Virus record (IMG/VR): IMGVR_UViG_3300032323_003820
Span: 1-64,000 of that record
Direction: 5' to 3' (one strand)
Source of the DNA: a virus
DNA: 64,000 nt
Shown: positions 18,885-27,597 of the stretch, piece by piece
Position numbering within the stretch: the stretch's first letter is position 1
Layout: each line of letters opens with the position of its first letter
The notes under the pieces: generated by a model
Told to the model about the DNA's origin: nothing
The model's database searches: none
Seen by the model: only the letters and a program-made list of their open reading frames with translations
Position numbers and translations under genes: made by a program

Positions 18885-19677
18885 AATTAATATGATTGGC
18901 AACACGTTACAGCATACTGTATCATCAAATGATATAGAACCTAAATTTGTTCAATGGGTTAAAGATGGTTCGGCACCAATTTCAATACATATAGATGACG
19001 GATTACACATGCATACAAATCCAAATACCAAGAATTATGGGTGGTTATGTGAATCCAAAACAATTATACCTTTATATTATAGATGGTGTAAAAAAAATAT
19101 TCATTTTTTAAAAAAGAAATTTATAAAAGTATTCACACATGATGTTGAATTAGCATCATTAGATGATATTTTCCAACTCACTCAATGCAGTGCAAAATCA
19201 TTTTTAGAACACGGAGAAATTTATAAAAAAACTAAGTTGGTTTCTATTATTGCATCAAATAAAATAAGGTGTAATGAGCACATTTATAGACAACAAGTTA
19301 TAGAAAAATATTCTAGTAAATGTGACCACTTTGGCCGAGGTTTCAATGAAATTTTAGACAAAAAACAAGGGTTGTCTGACTATTGTTTTTCAATCGTAGT
19401 TGAAAATGCAACTTATCCCAATATGTTTACTGAAAAAATAACTGATTGTTTTGTGACAGGTACTATACCAATATATTACGGAATGAATAATATTGGTGAT
19501 TTTTTTGATAAAAATGGCATTATTGTATTGACTGATGATTTTAAAATTGAAGAGTTGAGTTTTGATTTATACTACTCTAAAATGGATTCTATAAAAAATA
19601 ACTTTGAAATTTCTATGAATTTATTGTCATCTGAAGATTATATCTATAAAAATTTTATTGAAAATGCAACAGAATAA
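18871..19677 (+). CDS. GT10-like fucosyltransferase, copy A
   Basis: 268 residues. The C-terminal half bears the alpha-1,3/1,4-fucosyltransferase signature: YCFSIVVENATYPNMFTEK (171-189) and GTIPIYYG (197-204). The N-terminal half (GLHMH, YGWLCES, IKVFTHD) is the acceptor domain. GT10 enzymes use GDP-fucose or related GDP-6-deoxyhexoses. The downstream paralog is almost identical over the last third. The stop lies inside a small remnant frame (19664-19741). Confidence 0.75.
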   Translation: MSRVKINMIGNTLQHTVSSNDIEPKFVQWVKDGSAPISIHIDDGLHMHTNPNTKNYGWLCESKTIIPLYYRWCKKNIHFLKKKFIKVFTHDVELASLDDIFQLTQCSAKSFLEHGEIYKKTKLVSIIASNKIRCNEHIYRQQVIEKYSSKCDHFGRGFNEILDKKQGLSDYCFSIVVENATYPNMFTEKITDCFVTGTIPIYYGMNNIGDFFDKNGIIVLTDDFKIEELSFDLYYSKMDSIKNNFEISMNLLSSEDYIYKNFIENATE

Positions 19678-19741
19678 TTCACATCATAATCCTTGTTCCA
19701 TAGGAACATTACCAAAAAAATTAGGTTACAATGAAAAATAA
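19664..19741 (+). pseudogene. Remnant of a duplicated aminotransferase gene start
   Basis: A 25-residue frame beginning MQQNNSHHNPCSIG, which matches the N-terminus of the aminotransferase at 20565 (MEQNKKTHYNPWPIG) and then runs into a stop. It overlaps the end of GT10 copy A by 14 bp, exactly as the intact aminotransferase overlaps copy B. This is the expected scar of a tandem duplication of GT10 plus the aminotransferase start, followed by loss of the first aminotransferase body. Confidence 0.7.
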
Positions 19742-19771
19742 ATTTAGAATTTTAATAAATAAATTTTATCA

Positions 19772-20578
19772 GTGAAAAAAAAAATTGGACTTATCGGCGG
19801 TGGTTTTCAACATGCAATATCAACCAATGGATTAGAAAATAACCACGTCGAATGGATAAAAAACTCATACGATTGTGAAGTAACGATTCATGTTGACAAT
19901 GGTTTGTTTACTACTCCAAGTTCTAAAACAAAAAGTTACGGATGGTTGTGCGAATCTAGAACAGTTTTCCCTCAATATCATAATTTTGCCGCCAGAAATA
20001 TACATTATTTAAAAAAAAATTTTATTAAAGTTTTCACTCATGATGTAGAATTATCAAAACTATCAGACATATTTCAACTTACTCAATCTAGTGCAAAATC
20101 TTTCATCCCACATGGACAGATTTATCCAAAAAAGAAGTTAGTTTCCATGATAGCATCAAATAAAATAATGTGTAATGAACATAAATTCAGACAACAAATC
20201 ATAAAAAAATTTCAAGATAAATGTGACCATTTTGGTCGTGGATTTAAAGAACTGGAAGATAAAAAAGACGGATTGTCAGATTATTGTTTTTCAATAGCAA
20301 TGGAAAATTTAACTTATCCGAATATGTTCACTGAAAAAATAACTGATTGCTTTGTGACAGGTACTATACCAATATATTACGGAATGAATAATATTGGTGA
20401 TTTTTTTGATAAAGATGGTATTATTGAACTAACTGATGATTTTAAAATAGAGGATTTGAGTTTTGATTTATATTATTCTAAAATGAATTCCATAAAAAAT
20501 AACTTTGAAATTTCTATGAATTTATTATCATCCGAAGACTACATTTATAAAAATTTTATCGAAAATGGAACAGAATAA
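19772..20578 (+). CDS. GT10-like fucosyltransferase, copy B
   Basis: 268 residues from a GTG. Signature YCFSIAMENLTYPNMFTEK and GTIPIYYG. Compared with copy A, the N-terminal 165 residues differ widely while the C-terminal 80 are almost identical even at DNA level (20320-20570 versus 19419-19669). That pattern suggests gene conversion, or selection for different acceptors with the same donor. It overlaps the aminotransferase by 14 bp. Confidence 0.75.
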   Translation: MKKKIGLIGGGFQHAISTNGLENNHVEWIKNSYDCEVTIHVDNGLFTTPSSKTKSYGWLCESRTVFPQYHNFAARNIHYLKKNFIKVFTHDVELSKLSDIFQLTQSSAKSFIPHGQIYPKKKLVSMIASNKIMCNEHKFRQQIIKKFQDKCDHFGRGFKELEDKKDGLSDYCFSIAMENLTYPNMFTEKITDCFVTGTIPIYYGMNNIGDFFDKDGIIELTDDFKIEDLSFDLYYSKMNSIKNNFEISMNLLSSEDYIYKNFIENGTE

Positions 20579-21302
20579 AAAAACTCATTATAATCCTTGG
20601 CCAATAGGTAAGGTACCCAAAAATTTACAAAGACCTGAGTTAGATAAAATAAAAGAACTTGGATATAATTGGCAAGACCCGAGAGACGTTGTAACAATTT
20701 TTGAGGAAAAAGTTGCAAATTTTTCTGGTAGTAAATTTGCCGTTAGTGTAGATTGTTGTTCACATGGTATTTTTTTATCACTCAAATATTTGCAACATAT
20801 AGGTGAACTTGAAGTCGGAAAGACTTTAACAATACCTAAAATGACTTATGTTTCCGCAGCAATGCAAATAGTTCATGCAGGTAATGAAGTCAACTTTGAA
20901 GATGTTGAATGGTCTGGTGTGTATCCTATAAAAGGTTGTCGTGTTTGGGATGGTGCGGTAAGGTGGAATAAAGATATGTATGTCGGAAACGATGCATTAC
21001 AAGTCGTGTCATTTCAAATTAAAAAAAGGGTACCTATTGGAAAAGGGGGTGTTATTTTAACGGATAGTGAAGATGCATTCAATTGGTTAAAATTGGCGTC
21101 TTATGATGGTAGGGATTTGAATACACCATACACCGACGAAAACCATATAAGTATAATTGGATATCATATGTATATGACACCTGAAGACGCTGCCAGAGGA
21201 ATTATTTTGATTGATAGTGTACCAGAACACAATGAGGATACGGGAAGCAATAATACTTACGTGGATGTGAGTAAAATATTCGAAAAACTTTACAAAAATT
21301 AA
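20565..21302 (+). CDS. Short DegT/DnrJ/EryC1-type PLP sugar aminotransferase
   Basis: 245 residues against about 370-400 for the family. It keeps an N-terminal substrate loop, the Asp that binds the PLP pyridine (VWDGAV, D129) and the Schiff-base Lys region SFQIKKRVPIGKGG (K153/K154). It also has IIGYHMYMTPEDAARG, the counterpart of the GYNYRMT-IQAALG segment, and then stops, so the small C-terminal domain is nearly absent. The family transaminates 4-keto-6-deoxysugars. With the Gmd enzyme next door it could make GDP-perosamine, if the shortened protein is active. Confidence 0.7.
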   Translation: MEQNKKTHYNPWPIGKVPKNLQRPELDKIKELGYNWQDPRDVVTIFEEKVANFSGSKFAVSVDCCSHGIFLSLKYLQHIGELEVGKTLTIPKMTYVSAAMQIVHAGNEVNFEDVEWSGVYPIKGCRVWDGAVRWNKDMYVGNDALQVVSFQIKKRVPIGKGGVILTDSEDAFNWLKLASYDGRDLNTPYTDENHISIIGYHMYMTPEDAARGIILIDSVPEHNEDTGSNNTYVDVSKIFEKLYKN

Positions 21303-21303
21303 T

Positions 21304-22284
21304 ATGGGAAATAAAAAAGCATTTATCACAGGAATAAATGGTCAAGATGGAAGCTACTTGGCGGAGCATTTGCTTGACTTAGGATATGATGTCTACGGCA
21401 TCATTAGAAGAAACTCTACTGTTGAGTCACAACAGAATAGATTTACAGACGACATCAGAAATAAAATCACAATTCATTATGGTGACCTTTTAGACCAGTC
21501 AGGATTAGAAAGATTGTTAGATGAAATACAACCGGACGAAATTTACAATTTAGCGGCCCAAAGTCATGTAAGAATTAGTTTTGATATACCACAATTCACC
21601 GTACAGACAAATGCTTTAGGTACTCTGAATTTATTAGAAGCATACAGGAGGTCTTGTCCTAATTCCAAATTTTATCAAGCAAGTTCATCTGAGATGTTCG
21701 GTAATAGTGTTGATTCGGATGGATTCCAAAGAGAAACAACTCCGATGCATCCCGTCAGCCCTTATGGGTGTTCGAAATTATTTGCGTATAGTATTGTAAG
21801 AAATTATAGAAACGCATATAAACTACACGCGTGTAACGGGATTTTGTTTAATCACGAATCACCACGAAGAGGTTCTAACTTTGTTACAAACAAAGTAGTC
21901 AAAAAAGCAGTTGAAATAAAACTTGGACTATCTGAAAAATTAATTCTTGGAAATATGGATAGTTATCGTGATTGGGGTCATTCTAAGGACTATGTTAGAG
22001 CAATGCACATGATATTAAACCACGAAACTCCTGAAGATTTTGTAGTGTCAACTATGACAACACATTCAGTAAGAGAAATGGTTGAGTACGTCTTTGGTAA
22101 ACTTGATTTAGATTACAAAGAATATGTTTTTCAAGACGAAAAGTTCATGAGAGCGGAAGAATTAAAATATTTGAAGGGAGACTCGACAAAAATTAGAGCG
22201 TTGTTAGGATGGGAACCAGAATACACTTTCGAAACTCTTTTAGATGATATGATAAATGGATGGACAAATCGTTTATCCAAATAA
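21304..22284 (+). CDS. gmd: GDP-mannose 4,6-dehydratase
   Basis: 326 residues. Extended-SDR fold with NAD(P)-binding TGINGQDGSYL (9-19), catalytic SSSE (127-130), Y154-x3-K158, the conserved FNHESPRRGSNFVT loop and RDWGHSKDYV. It converts GDP-D-mannose to GDP-4-keto-6-deoxymannose, the branch point to GDP-fucose, GDP-rhamnose and GDP-perosamine. No GDP-fucose synthase gene is in the window. It starts 1 nt after the aminotransferase stop and fits as its upstream enzyme. Confidence 0.95.
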   Translation: MGNKKAFITGINGQDGSYLAEHLLDLGYDVYGIIRRNSTVESQQNRFTDDIRNKITIHYGDLLDQSGLERLLDEIQPDEIYNLAAQSHVRISFDIPQFTVQTNALGTLNLLEAYRRSCPNSKFYQASSSEMFGNSVDSDGFQRETTPMHPVSPYGCSKLFAYSIVRNYRNAYKLHACNGILFNHESPRRGSNFVTNKVVKKAVEIKLGLSEKLILGNMDSYRDWGHSKDYVRAMHMILNHETPEDFVVSTMTTHSVREMVEYVFGKLDLDYKEYVFQDEKFMRAEELKYLKGDSTKIRALLGWEPEYTFETLLDDMINGWTNRLSK

Positions 22285-22313
22285 AGAACAATTAATTAAA
22301 AAAAAATAAAAAA

Positions 22314-22949
22314 GTGAAAACACAAGATTGTTTTAATTGGGATTTTTACACCGAATCTTATTATGAGAACGAAATGTCAATGTTGTCTGAAAAATATAAT
22401 TTAGATTTAATTATTGATAATTTTGATATAGAAAATAATGAAATAGTTTTTAAAAATAATTTGCACAACAATTGGATGGAATTGTATCATCAAATACATA
22501 AATTGAAAGTAAGTTCAGTTTATGAGTGTGGTTGTGGTTGTGCACATCATTTAATAAACATATATAAAATCGATAATAACATAGATATTGGTGGGTGTGA
22601 TTATTCACAAAATCAAATAGATTTAGGTAAAAAATATTTTAATTTGGATAGTTACCCTTTCAAAGAAAAATTAAAAGTAATTGATTTGACTAATGATTTA
22701 TACGAAATTGATAAAACGTATGAATTTGTTTTTACTCAGGCGGTTGTAATGCATCTTTCTTATGAGAGAGCAAAAAAATTTTTATCAAATATAAAAAAAA
22801 TAACAAACAAATATATCTTTTTGATAGAAAATCTAAATTATCACGATTTTAATCAATTAATTAGTGAAGTCTTACCAGAATTTGAAAAAGTTGATTTAGA
22901 TAAAAAATATGTAGATTATGCGATATTATTAAAACGTAAAGGTTCATAA
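22314..22949 (+). CDS. Class I SAM methyltransferase
   Basis: 211 residues from a GTG; the leader is A-rich. Motif I is VYECGCGCAHHL, with IGGCDYSQNQIDLG as motif II and FVFTQAVVMHL at motif III/IV, a Methyltransf_11/25-like layout. Cys replaces some of the usual small residues of the glycine loop. Substrate unknown; last methyltransferase of the main glycan run. Confidence 0.65.
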   Translation: MKTQDCFNWDFYTESYYENEMSMLSEKYNLDLIIDNFDIENNEIVFKNNLHNNWMELYHQIHKLKVSSVYECGCGCAHHLINIYKIDNNIDIGGCDYSQNQIDLGKKYFNLDSYPFKEKLKVIDLTNDLYEIDKTYEFVFTQAVVMHLSYERAKKFLSNIKKITNKYIFLIENLNYHDFNQLISEVLPEFEKVDLDKKYVDYAILLKRKGS

Positions 22950-22995
22950 TTTGAAGAGAAAAGATAAAAACAAAATAAATTTCTAAATTAAAAAA

Positions 22996-23730
22996 ATGAG
23001 TAAACCCACAAGAAAACCGTTAATCCCAACTCCAACAGAAGAGGTCAAAAAATACAAAACAAAAAAAGAACAAATTAATACAATTATAAATAAAAAAACT
23101 AAAAACAAATTTTTAAGTGAAAGTCAAAGAGAATATTATGATAAGTTAATAAATAATGAAATAACAATTTGTTCTGGTCCTGCGGGTGTTGGTAAAAGTT
23201 ATGTTGCAATGAAATCAGCGGTAGACCTTTTGATTGACCCGGGAACACCATACGAAAAAATTATAATTGTTAGACCAGCAGTTGAAGCTGAAGAAAAATT
23301 AGGTTCTCTTCCAGGTAATGTTGAAGAAAAATTAGACCCTTACATTTTCCCATCTTATTATCTATTGAATAAAATAGTTGGAAAAGAAATCAGAGAAAAA
23401 TTAAAAGAAATTGAAGCGATTGAAGTATTTGCTTTAGCTTATATGAGAGGTATGAATATTGACAATTCTATTTTAATATTTGAGGAAGCTCAAAACTCTA
23501 CTCCAGGTCAGATGAAACTTTTACTGACAAGAATTGGTTTCAATTCTAAGTTTTTTATATCCGGTGATTTAGAACAATTCGACAGACATAAAGATAAAAC
23601 TCAGACAGGTCTTTGGGATGCGATTAGTAAATTTAAAGATATGGATAGAGTCGGAATTCATGAATTTGAATCTAAAGACGTTGTCAGGAACCCCCTTATC
23701 TCCGAAATTTTGAAAAAATATGATGAATGA
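22996..23730 (+). CDS. phoH: PhoH-like ATPase
   Basis: 244 residues. Walker A GPAGVGKS (61-68), the PhoH-specific RPAVEAEEKLGSLPG, and Walker B ILIFEEAQN followed by QMKLLLTRIGFNSKFFISGDLEQ. PhoH-like genes are common in phages; bacterial PhoH is phosphate-starvation induced, and related proteins act on RNA. The N-terminal 40 residues are a basic, probably flexible tail. It overlaps the next gene by 4 bp. Confidence 0.95.
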   Translation: MSKPTRKPLIPTPTEEVKKYKTKKEQINTIINKKTKNKFLSESQREYYDKLINNEITICSGPAGVGKSYVAMKSAVDLLIDPGTPYEKIIIVRPAVEAEEKLGSLPGNVEEKLDPYIFPSYYLLNKIVGKEIREKLKEIEAIEVFALAYMRGMNIDNSILIFEEAQNSTPGQMKLLLTRIGFNSKFFISGDLEQFDRHKDKTQTGLWDAISKFKDMDRVGIHEFESKDVVRNPLISEILKKYDE

Positions 23731-24323
23731 AAATAGGTATTGATGTTAATAATGTTCTTAGGGATACCCTCACGAAAATAGAACAAGTTTATGAAAGATG
23801 GCTCATTGAAAACCATGATGATGATGAGGAAGATGAATTCAAATATGAAATTAAATCTCCTGTAACTTCATTAGACTTAATGAATCATTTATCTTTTAAA
23901 GATAAAGACCATCTTTATGATTTCTTGTATAAGGATTTTACCATGGAAATATTTGGTCACGCTGGTTCTGTCGAAATGACAACAATGAATGACCTTAATG
24001 ATTTCTACCATAATTTGAGGGAGTATCATGATATCATAATTGTTTCAGATGAGATTGGTAAATCAAAACCCGCAACTTTATTTTTTATTTCTAAATTTGG
24101 TTGTTTGATTGAAACAATTAAATTTTATTCTGAACAAACAAAAAAACAGATGTGGAAATCTGTAGATATTTTACTTACTGCGAATCCTGGACTACTTTTG
24201 AATAAACCATCGAAAAAAATGGTTATAAAATACGAAACCTCTTTTAATAAACACATTCACGCAGAACATACAATAACAAATTTAAAAGAACTCGAAAATA
24301 AAATAAAAGAAATTTATGGTTAA
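23727..24323 (+). CDS. HAD-like protein with altered nucleophile motif
   Basis: 198 residues. The N-terminal IGIDVNNVLRDT looks like HAD motif I, with D6 as nucleophile but Asn at the usual second Asp (D-x-N). IIIVSDEIGKSKPATLFFI would hold motif II (Ser) and the following helix. KSVDILLTANP could be motif IV. Such changes suggest a weak or non-phosphatase HAD fold. Coupled to PhoH and to the next small gene by overlaps. Confidence 0.45.
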   Translation: MKIGIDVNNVLRDTLTKIEQVYERWLIENHDDDEEDEFKYEIKSPVTSLDLMNHLSFKDKDHLYDFLYKDFTMEIFGHAGSVEMTTMNDLNDFYHNLREYHDIIIVSDEIGKSKPATLFFISKFGCLIETIKFYSEQTKKQMWKSVDILLTANPGLLLNKPSKKMVIKYETSFNKHIHAEHTITNLKELENKIKEIYG

Positions 24324-24597
24324 CGTTTTGGGTGAAAACTATTTTATTGATTTGGACGCTGTCGAAGACTACTTAGATATGAGTTTGGAACCATCTATTG
24401 AAAATTCAGGTGTAACTGAAACTAAAGTAAATTTGATTAAATTTGAAATGGTCAAGATGCTATTAGAAGTTATATTGTCTGAAGATGTTGAGATGGATGA
24501 TAAATTGGGTATCAAATCATCAAATAGTTCAACTTCAATCCCATTCAAAATTGCATTCAATACTCTGTTAAATAAAAAATTAATTAACTATTATTAA
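24316..24597 (+). CDS. Hypothetical small acidic protein
   Basis: 93 residues, helical and acidic, no recognised domain. It overlaps the HAD-like gene by 8 bp and lies 3 nt before a glycosyltransferase gene, so it is probably a real cistron of the same operon. Confidence 0.5.
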   Translation: MVNVLGENYFIDLDAVEDYLDMSLEPSIENSGVTETKVNLIKFEMVKMLLEVILSEDVEMDDKLGIKSSNSSTSIPFKIAFNTLLNKKLINYY

Positions 24598-24600
24598 AAA

Positions 24601-25656
24601 ATGGAAAATAACTTAAAAGAAAAGGTTCAACAATCCATAGAGAACTTAAAAAATAAGACCTCAAGGATTTACTTCATGGTCCAAGACACCAAAGGAAATG
24701 CTAAAGCTTCTGTTAGATATATCTATCAAGTTGCTATGTCATTGAAAGAAGCAGGTTACAATGCAATAATTCTACACGAAAAAAACGACTACACTGGTGT
24801 GGGTGGATGGATGGGCCCTGAATATATGGAAAACATTCCACATAAGTCTATTGAAAAACAAAACTTAGAAATTGCGCCTGAAGACTTTATTGTCATACCT
24901 GAATTATTTGGTTATGTTATGGAACAAATCAAAAATATCCCATGTGGAAAAATAGTTATGACACAGTCTTACAAATACATGTTAGAAACGTTACAACCTG
25001 GTCAAACATGGCAACAATTTGGTTTTTTCAAATGTTTGACAACTACCCAAAAACAAAAAGAATATATCGAGGGAATCATGAAAAATGTGAGTGTTGATAT
25101 ATTAACTCCATACATTTCGGATGTTTTTGAAAAAAGAGAGTTACCTCCGATGCCAATTATTGGTATTCATTCAAGGGAACAATCCGATACAATTAATTTG
25201 ATAAAAACTTTTTATCTAAAGTTTCCACAATTTAGATGGTTCACATTTAGAGATTTGAGAGGTCTCAGTGAAAAAGAATTTGCAAACTCCTTAAAAGAAT
25301 GTTTTTTATCTGTTTGGATTGATAGAGAAAGTGGTTTTGGGACCTACCCAATAGAATCTATGGCCTGTGGTGTTCCTGTTATGGGACTTATCCCTGATAT
25401 GTTACCAGAATGGATGGTAGAAGAAAACGGAATTTGGGTTGATGACATAACTATGTTACCTGATTTTATTGCCGATTTCACACAAAATTGGTTAGAAGAT
25501 AATATCAAACCAGAACTATATTCTGGTATTGATGCAACTTCAGCAAAATATAAAAATAAAGATGAATTTAACAGTAAGAATTTAGAACTTTTCGATTCTT
25601 ACATAAAAACAAGAGTTGAGTCTTTAGAATCACAAATTTCAAAATTAGAAGATTAA
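24601..25656 (+). CDS. GT-B glycosyltransferase-like protein
   Basis: 351 residues. N-terminal Rossmann-like half (RIYFMVQDTKGNAKASVRYIYQVA) and a donor-side half with VWIDRESGFGTYPIESMACGVPVMG, which corresponds to the GT4 E-x7-E region (E-S-G-F-G..P-I-E). The last 30 residues are a charged helix (VESLESQISKLED). Sugar unknown. It is separated from the main glycan run by PhoH and two small genes. Confidence 0.7.
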   Translation: MENNLKEKVQQSIENLKNKTSRIYFMVQDTKGNAKASVRYIYQVAMSLKEAGYNAIILHEKNDYTGVGGWMGPEYMENIPHKSIEKQNLEIAPEDFIVIPELFGYVMEQIKNIPCGKIVMTQSYKYMLETLQPGQTWQQFGFFKCLTTTQKQKEYIEGIMKNVSVDILTPYISDVFEKRELPPMPIIGIHSREQSDTINLIKTFYLKFPQFRWFTFRDLRGLSEKEFANSLKECFLSVWIDRESGFGTYPIESMACGVPVMGLIPDMLPEWMVEENGIWVDDITMLPDFIADFTQNWLEDNIKPELYSGIDATSAKYKNKDEFNSKNLELFDSYIKTRVESLESQISKLED

Positions 25657-25657
25657 T

Positions 25658-26464
25658 ATGAAAAATAAATTACCAGTTTCAGTAATTCTGCCAATAAAAT
25701 CTGCAATTGTAAAAGACTTTGAAGATTACTTTGACAAAGCAATAAAGTCTATAATATCAAATGACGTAATTCCTTCCGAGTTAGTAATTGTTCATACACA
25801 AGAAGAAAAATTAGTCAACTTTTTGAACAGTTATAATTTCGAAGAACTAAACGTAAAAAAATTAAAGTTTGAAGACTCACCAAATTATTGTTCACAAGTT
25901 AATTTTGGTATAAAAAGTAGCGAATACGAATGGGTTTCAATATTCGAATTCGATGATGAATATTCATCCATATGGTTCCGAAATGTAAAAAAATACATGG
26001 ACGCATATCCAACCGCTCAGGTTTTACTACCTGTCGTTGTTGATACCGATTCAAAAGGAATGTTTGCAGGATTCACAAATGAAGCAGTTTTCGCAGCAAA
26101 CTTCACTCAAGAATTAGGATATCTAACAAATGAAACTTTACAAAATTATCAGAATTTTCAAACCGCAGGTTCAGTTATAAAAAAACAAGTTTTCGAAGAT
26201 TTCGGTTATTTCAAGTCATCAATCAAGTTAACATTTGTATATGAATTTCTTTTGAGACTAACATATAATTCAGTGAACATAATGACTATTCCAAAACTTG
26301 GTTATAAACATTTGAACATGAGAGAAGGTTCAATATTTTGGTCTTACAAAAACTCATCAGAAAAAATGCTTGAGGATGAAGTTAAATTTTGGTTAGCAAC
26401 TGCAAAAAAAGAATACTTTTTTGTTGAGGATAGAACCATAAAATATGAACCACAAGAATCCTAA
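25658..26464 (+). CDS. GT2-like (GT-A) glycosyltransferase
   Basis: 268 residues. PVSVILPIKSA opens the GT-A fold, IFEFDDEYSS supplies the DxD-like metal motif, and AGSVIKKQVFEDFGYF matches the acceptor-loop segment of GT2 enzymes. The stop overlaps the sigma factor start by 1 bp, tying the island to late gene control. Confidence 0.7.
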   Translation: MKNKLPVSVILPIKSAIVKDFEDYFDKAIKSIISNDVIPSELVIVHTQEEKLVNFLNSYNFEELNVKKLKFEDSPNYCSQVNFGIKSSEYEWVSIFEFDDEYSSIWFRNVKKYMDAYPTAQVLLPVVVDTDSKGMFAGFTNEAVFAANFTQELGYLTNETLQNYQNFQTAGSVIKKQVFEDFGYFKSSIKLTFVYEFLLRLTYNSVNIMTIPKLGYKHLNMREGSIFWSYKNSSEKMLEDEVKFWLATAKKEYFFVEDRTIKYEPQES

Positions 26465-27213
26465 TGAACTTAACTCTGTCCGCAATAACAGAGGATGTTG
26501 TAACAAAAAAAAGAGGTAGAAAAGCTCAAAAAGAAAACTACTTTGATATCAGAGAAGAAGAAGCGGTAAAACGATTCTTAATAGCAAAAACGTCCGAAGA
26601 AAAAAACAAAATCTACAATGAGTTCTTAAGAGCTCCTTTGGATAAGATGATATCTTCAATAATTAGAAGATATAAGTTATATAGAAAAGATATGGATTTT
26701 CAAGAAATTCATGTTGATACACATTCTTTTCTAATGACAAAAGTGGATAAATTTAAGCCTTCCAAAAACAAAAAGGCATATTCATATTTTGGTACGATAT
26801 GCAAAAACTATTTGATGGGTCAAATTATAAAAGACCAAAAAGAAACAAATAGAAAAATATCGTATGAGGATGTATCCTCCGCTTTAGAAGAAAGACCTGA
26901 TATGATTTATACAATAGATGACGACACTTTGGGTGTTGAAGTTGTTATTTCTGTATACATAAAAGAATTAAAAGATTTTATAGATAATGAATCTTTAAGT
27001 GATAATGAAAAAAAGTTGGGTTATGCATTGGTAGACCTATTCGATAATTACGAAACAATATTTTCTTCGACAGATAATAACAAATTTAATAAAAACATTA
27101 TCTTATTGTCTCTCAGAGAAATGACGAATTTGTCCACCAAAGAAATAAGGACATCTATAAAAAAATTCAAGAAACTATATCTTGGGATTCAAAGTAAATT
27201 AAAAAATTACTAA
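26464..27213 (+). CDS. T4 gp55-like late-transcription sigma factor
   Basis: 249 residues. An N-terminal basic KKRGRK patch is followed by a helical sigma region 2-like segment (MDFQEIHVDTHSFLMTKVDKF, then AYSYFGTICKNYLMGQIIKD) of the kind found in gp55 of T4-like phages, where it binds the -10-like late promoter. The C-terminal part (LREMTNLSTKEIRTSIKKF) looks like a small HTH. gp55 works with a sliding clamp and coactivator in T4; neither is in this window. A TATTTATA motif stands directly downstream at 27219. Confidence 0.75.
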   Translation: MNLTLSAITEDVVTKKRGRKAQKENYFDIREEEAVKRFLIAKTSEEKNKIYNEFLRAPLDKMISSIIRRYKLYRKDMDFQEIHVDTHSFLMTKVDKFKPSKNKKAYSYFGTICKNYLMGQIIKDQKETNRKISYEDVSSALEERPDMIYTIDDDTLGVEVVISVYIKELKDFIDNESLSDNEKKLGYALVDLFDNYETIFSSTDNNKFNKNIILLSLREMTNLSTKEIRTSIKKFKKLYLGIQSKLKNY

Positions 27214-27218
27214 AAAAG

Positions 27219-27226
27219 TATTTATA
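27219..27226 (+). promoter_or_regulatory. Candidate late promoter TATTTATA
   Basis: TATTTATA ending 3 nt before the ATG at 27230; a transcript from it would be leaderless or nearly so. Confidence 0.5.
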
Positions 27227-27229
27227 GAT

Positions 27230-27592
27230 ATGCCAAGACCTCAAAAAAAAGAAATTAATTTTACTAAAGAGAGTATTTTATCTCTCATGCAAGAAATATA
27301 TAATGAGTTAGTTGAACAGAGAAATACCGCAATCAGAATTCAAAATAAAATGTTAACGATGATGAAAGACCCTGAAGATATGACAATGATTGGTCCTGTA
27401 ATTGAAAAACAACAAAAAATTATTAATGATTGTGTTGAAAAAAAAATAAACCTCTCCAAAATACAATCAAGTATTTGGGAGAAATCTAACTCTTCACAAG
27501 AATCATTCTCGCTAGCAGATTTGGATGATGATTTGATTCAAAATTTGATTGAAAAGGATGTGTCTAAAGATGAAGAGTCATATAGAATCTAA
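27230..27592 (+). CDS. Hypothetical helical protein
   Basis: 120 residues, entirely helical, with coiled-coil-like spacing around residues 20-75 and an acidic tail (LADLDDDLIQNLIEKD). No family was recognised. First gene of the late plus-strand unit that leads into the baseplate genes, so a virion or assembly function is likely. Confidence 0.55.
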   Translation: MPRPQKKEINFTKESILSLMQEIYNELVEQRNTAIRIQNKMLTMMKDPEDMTMIGPVIEKQQKIINDCVEKKINLSKIQSSIWEKSNSSQESFSLADLDDDLIQNLIEKDVSKDEESYRI

Positions 27593-27597
27593 AATTT

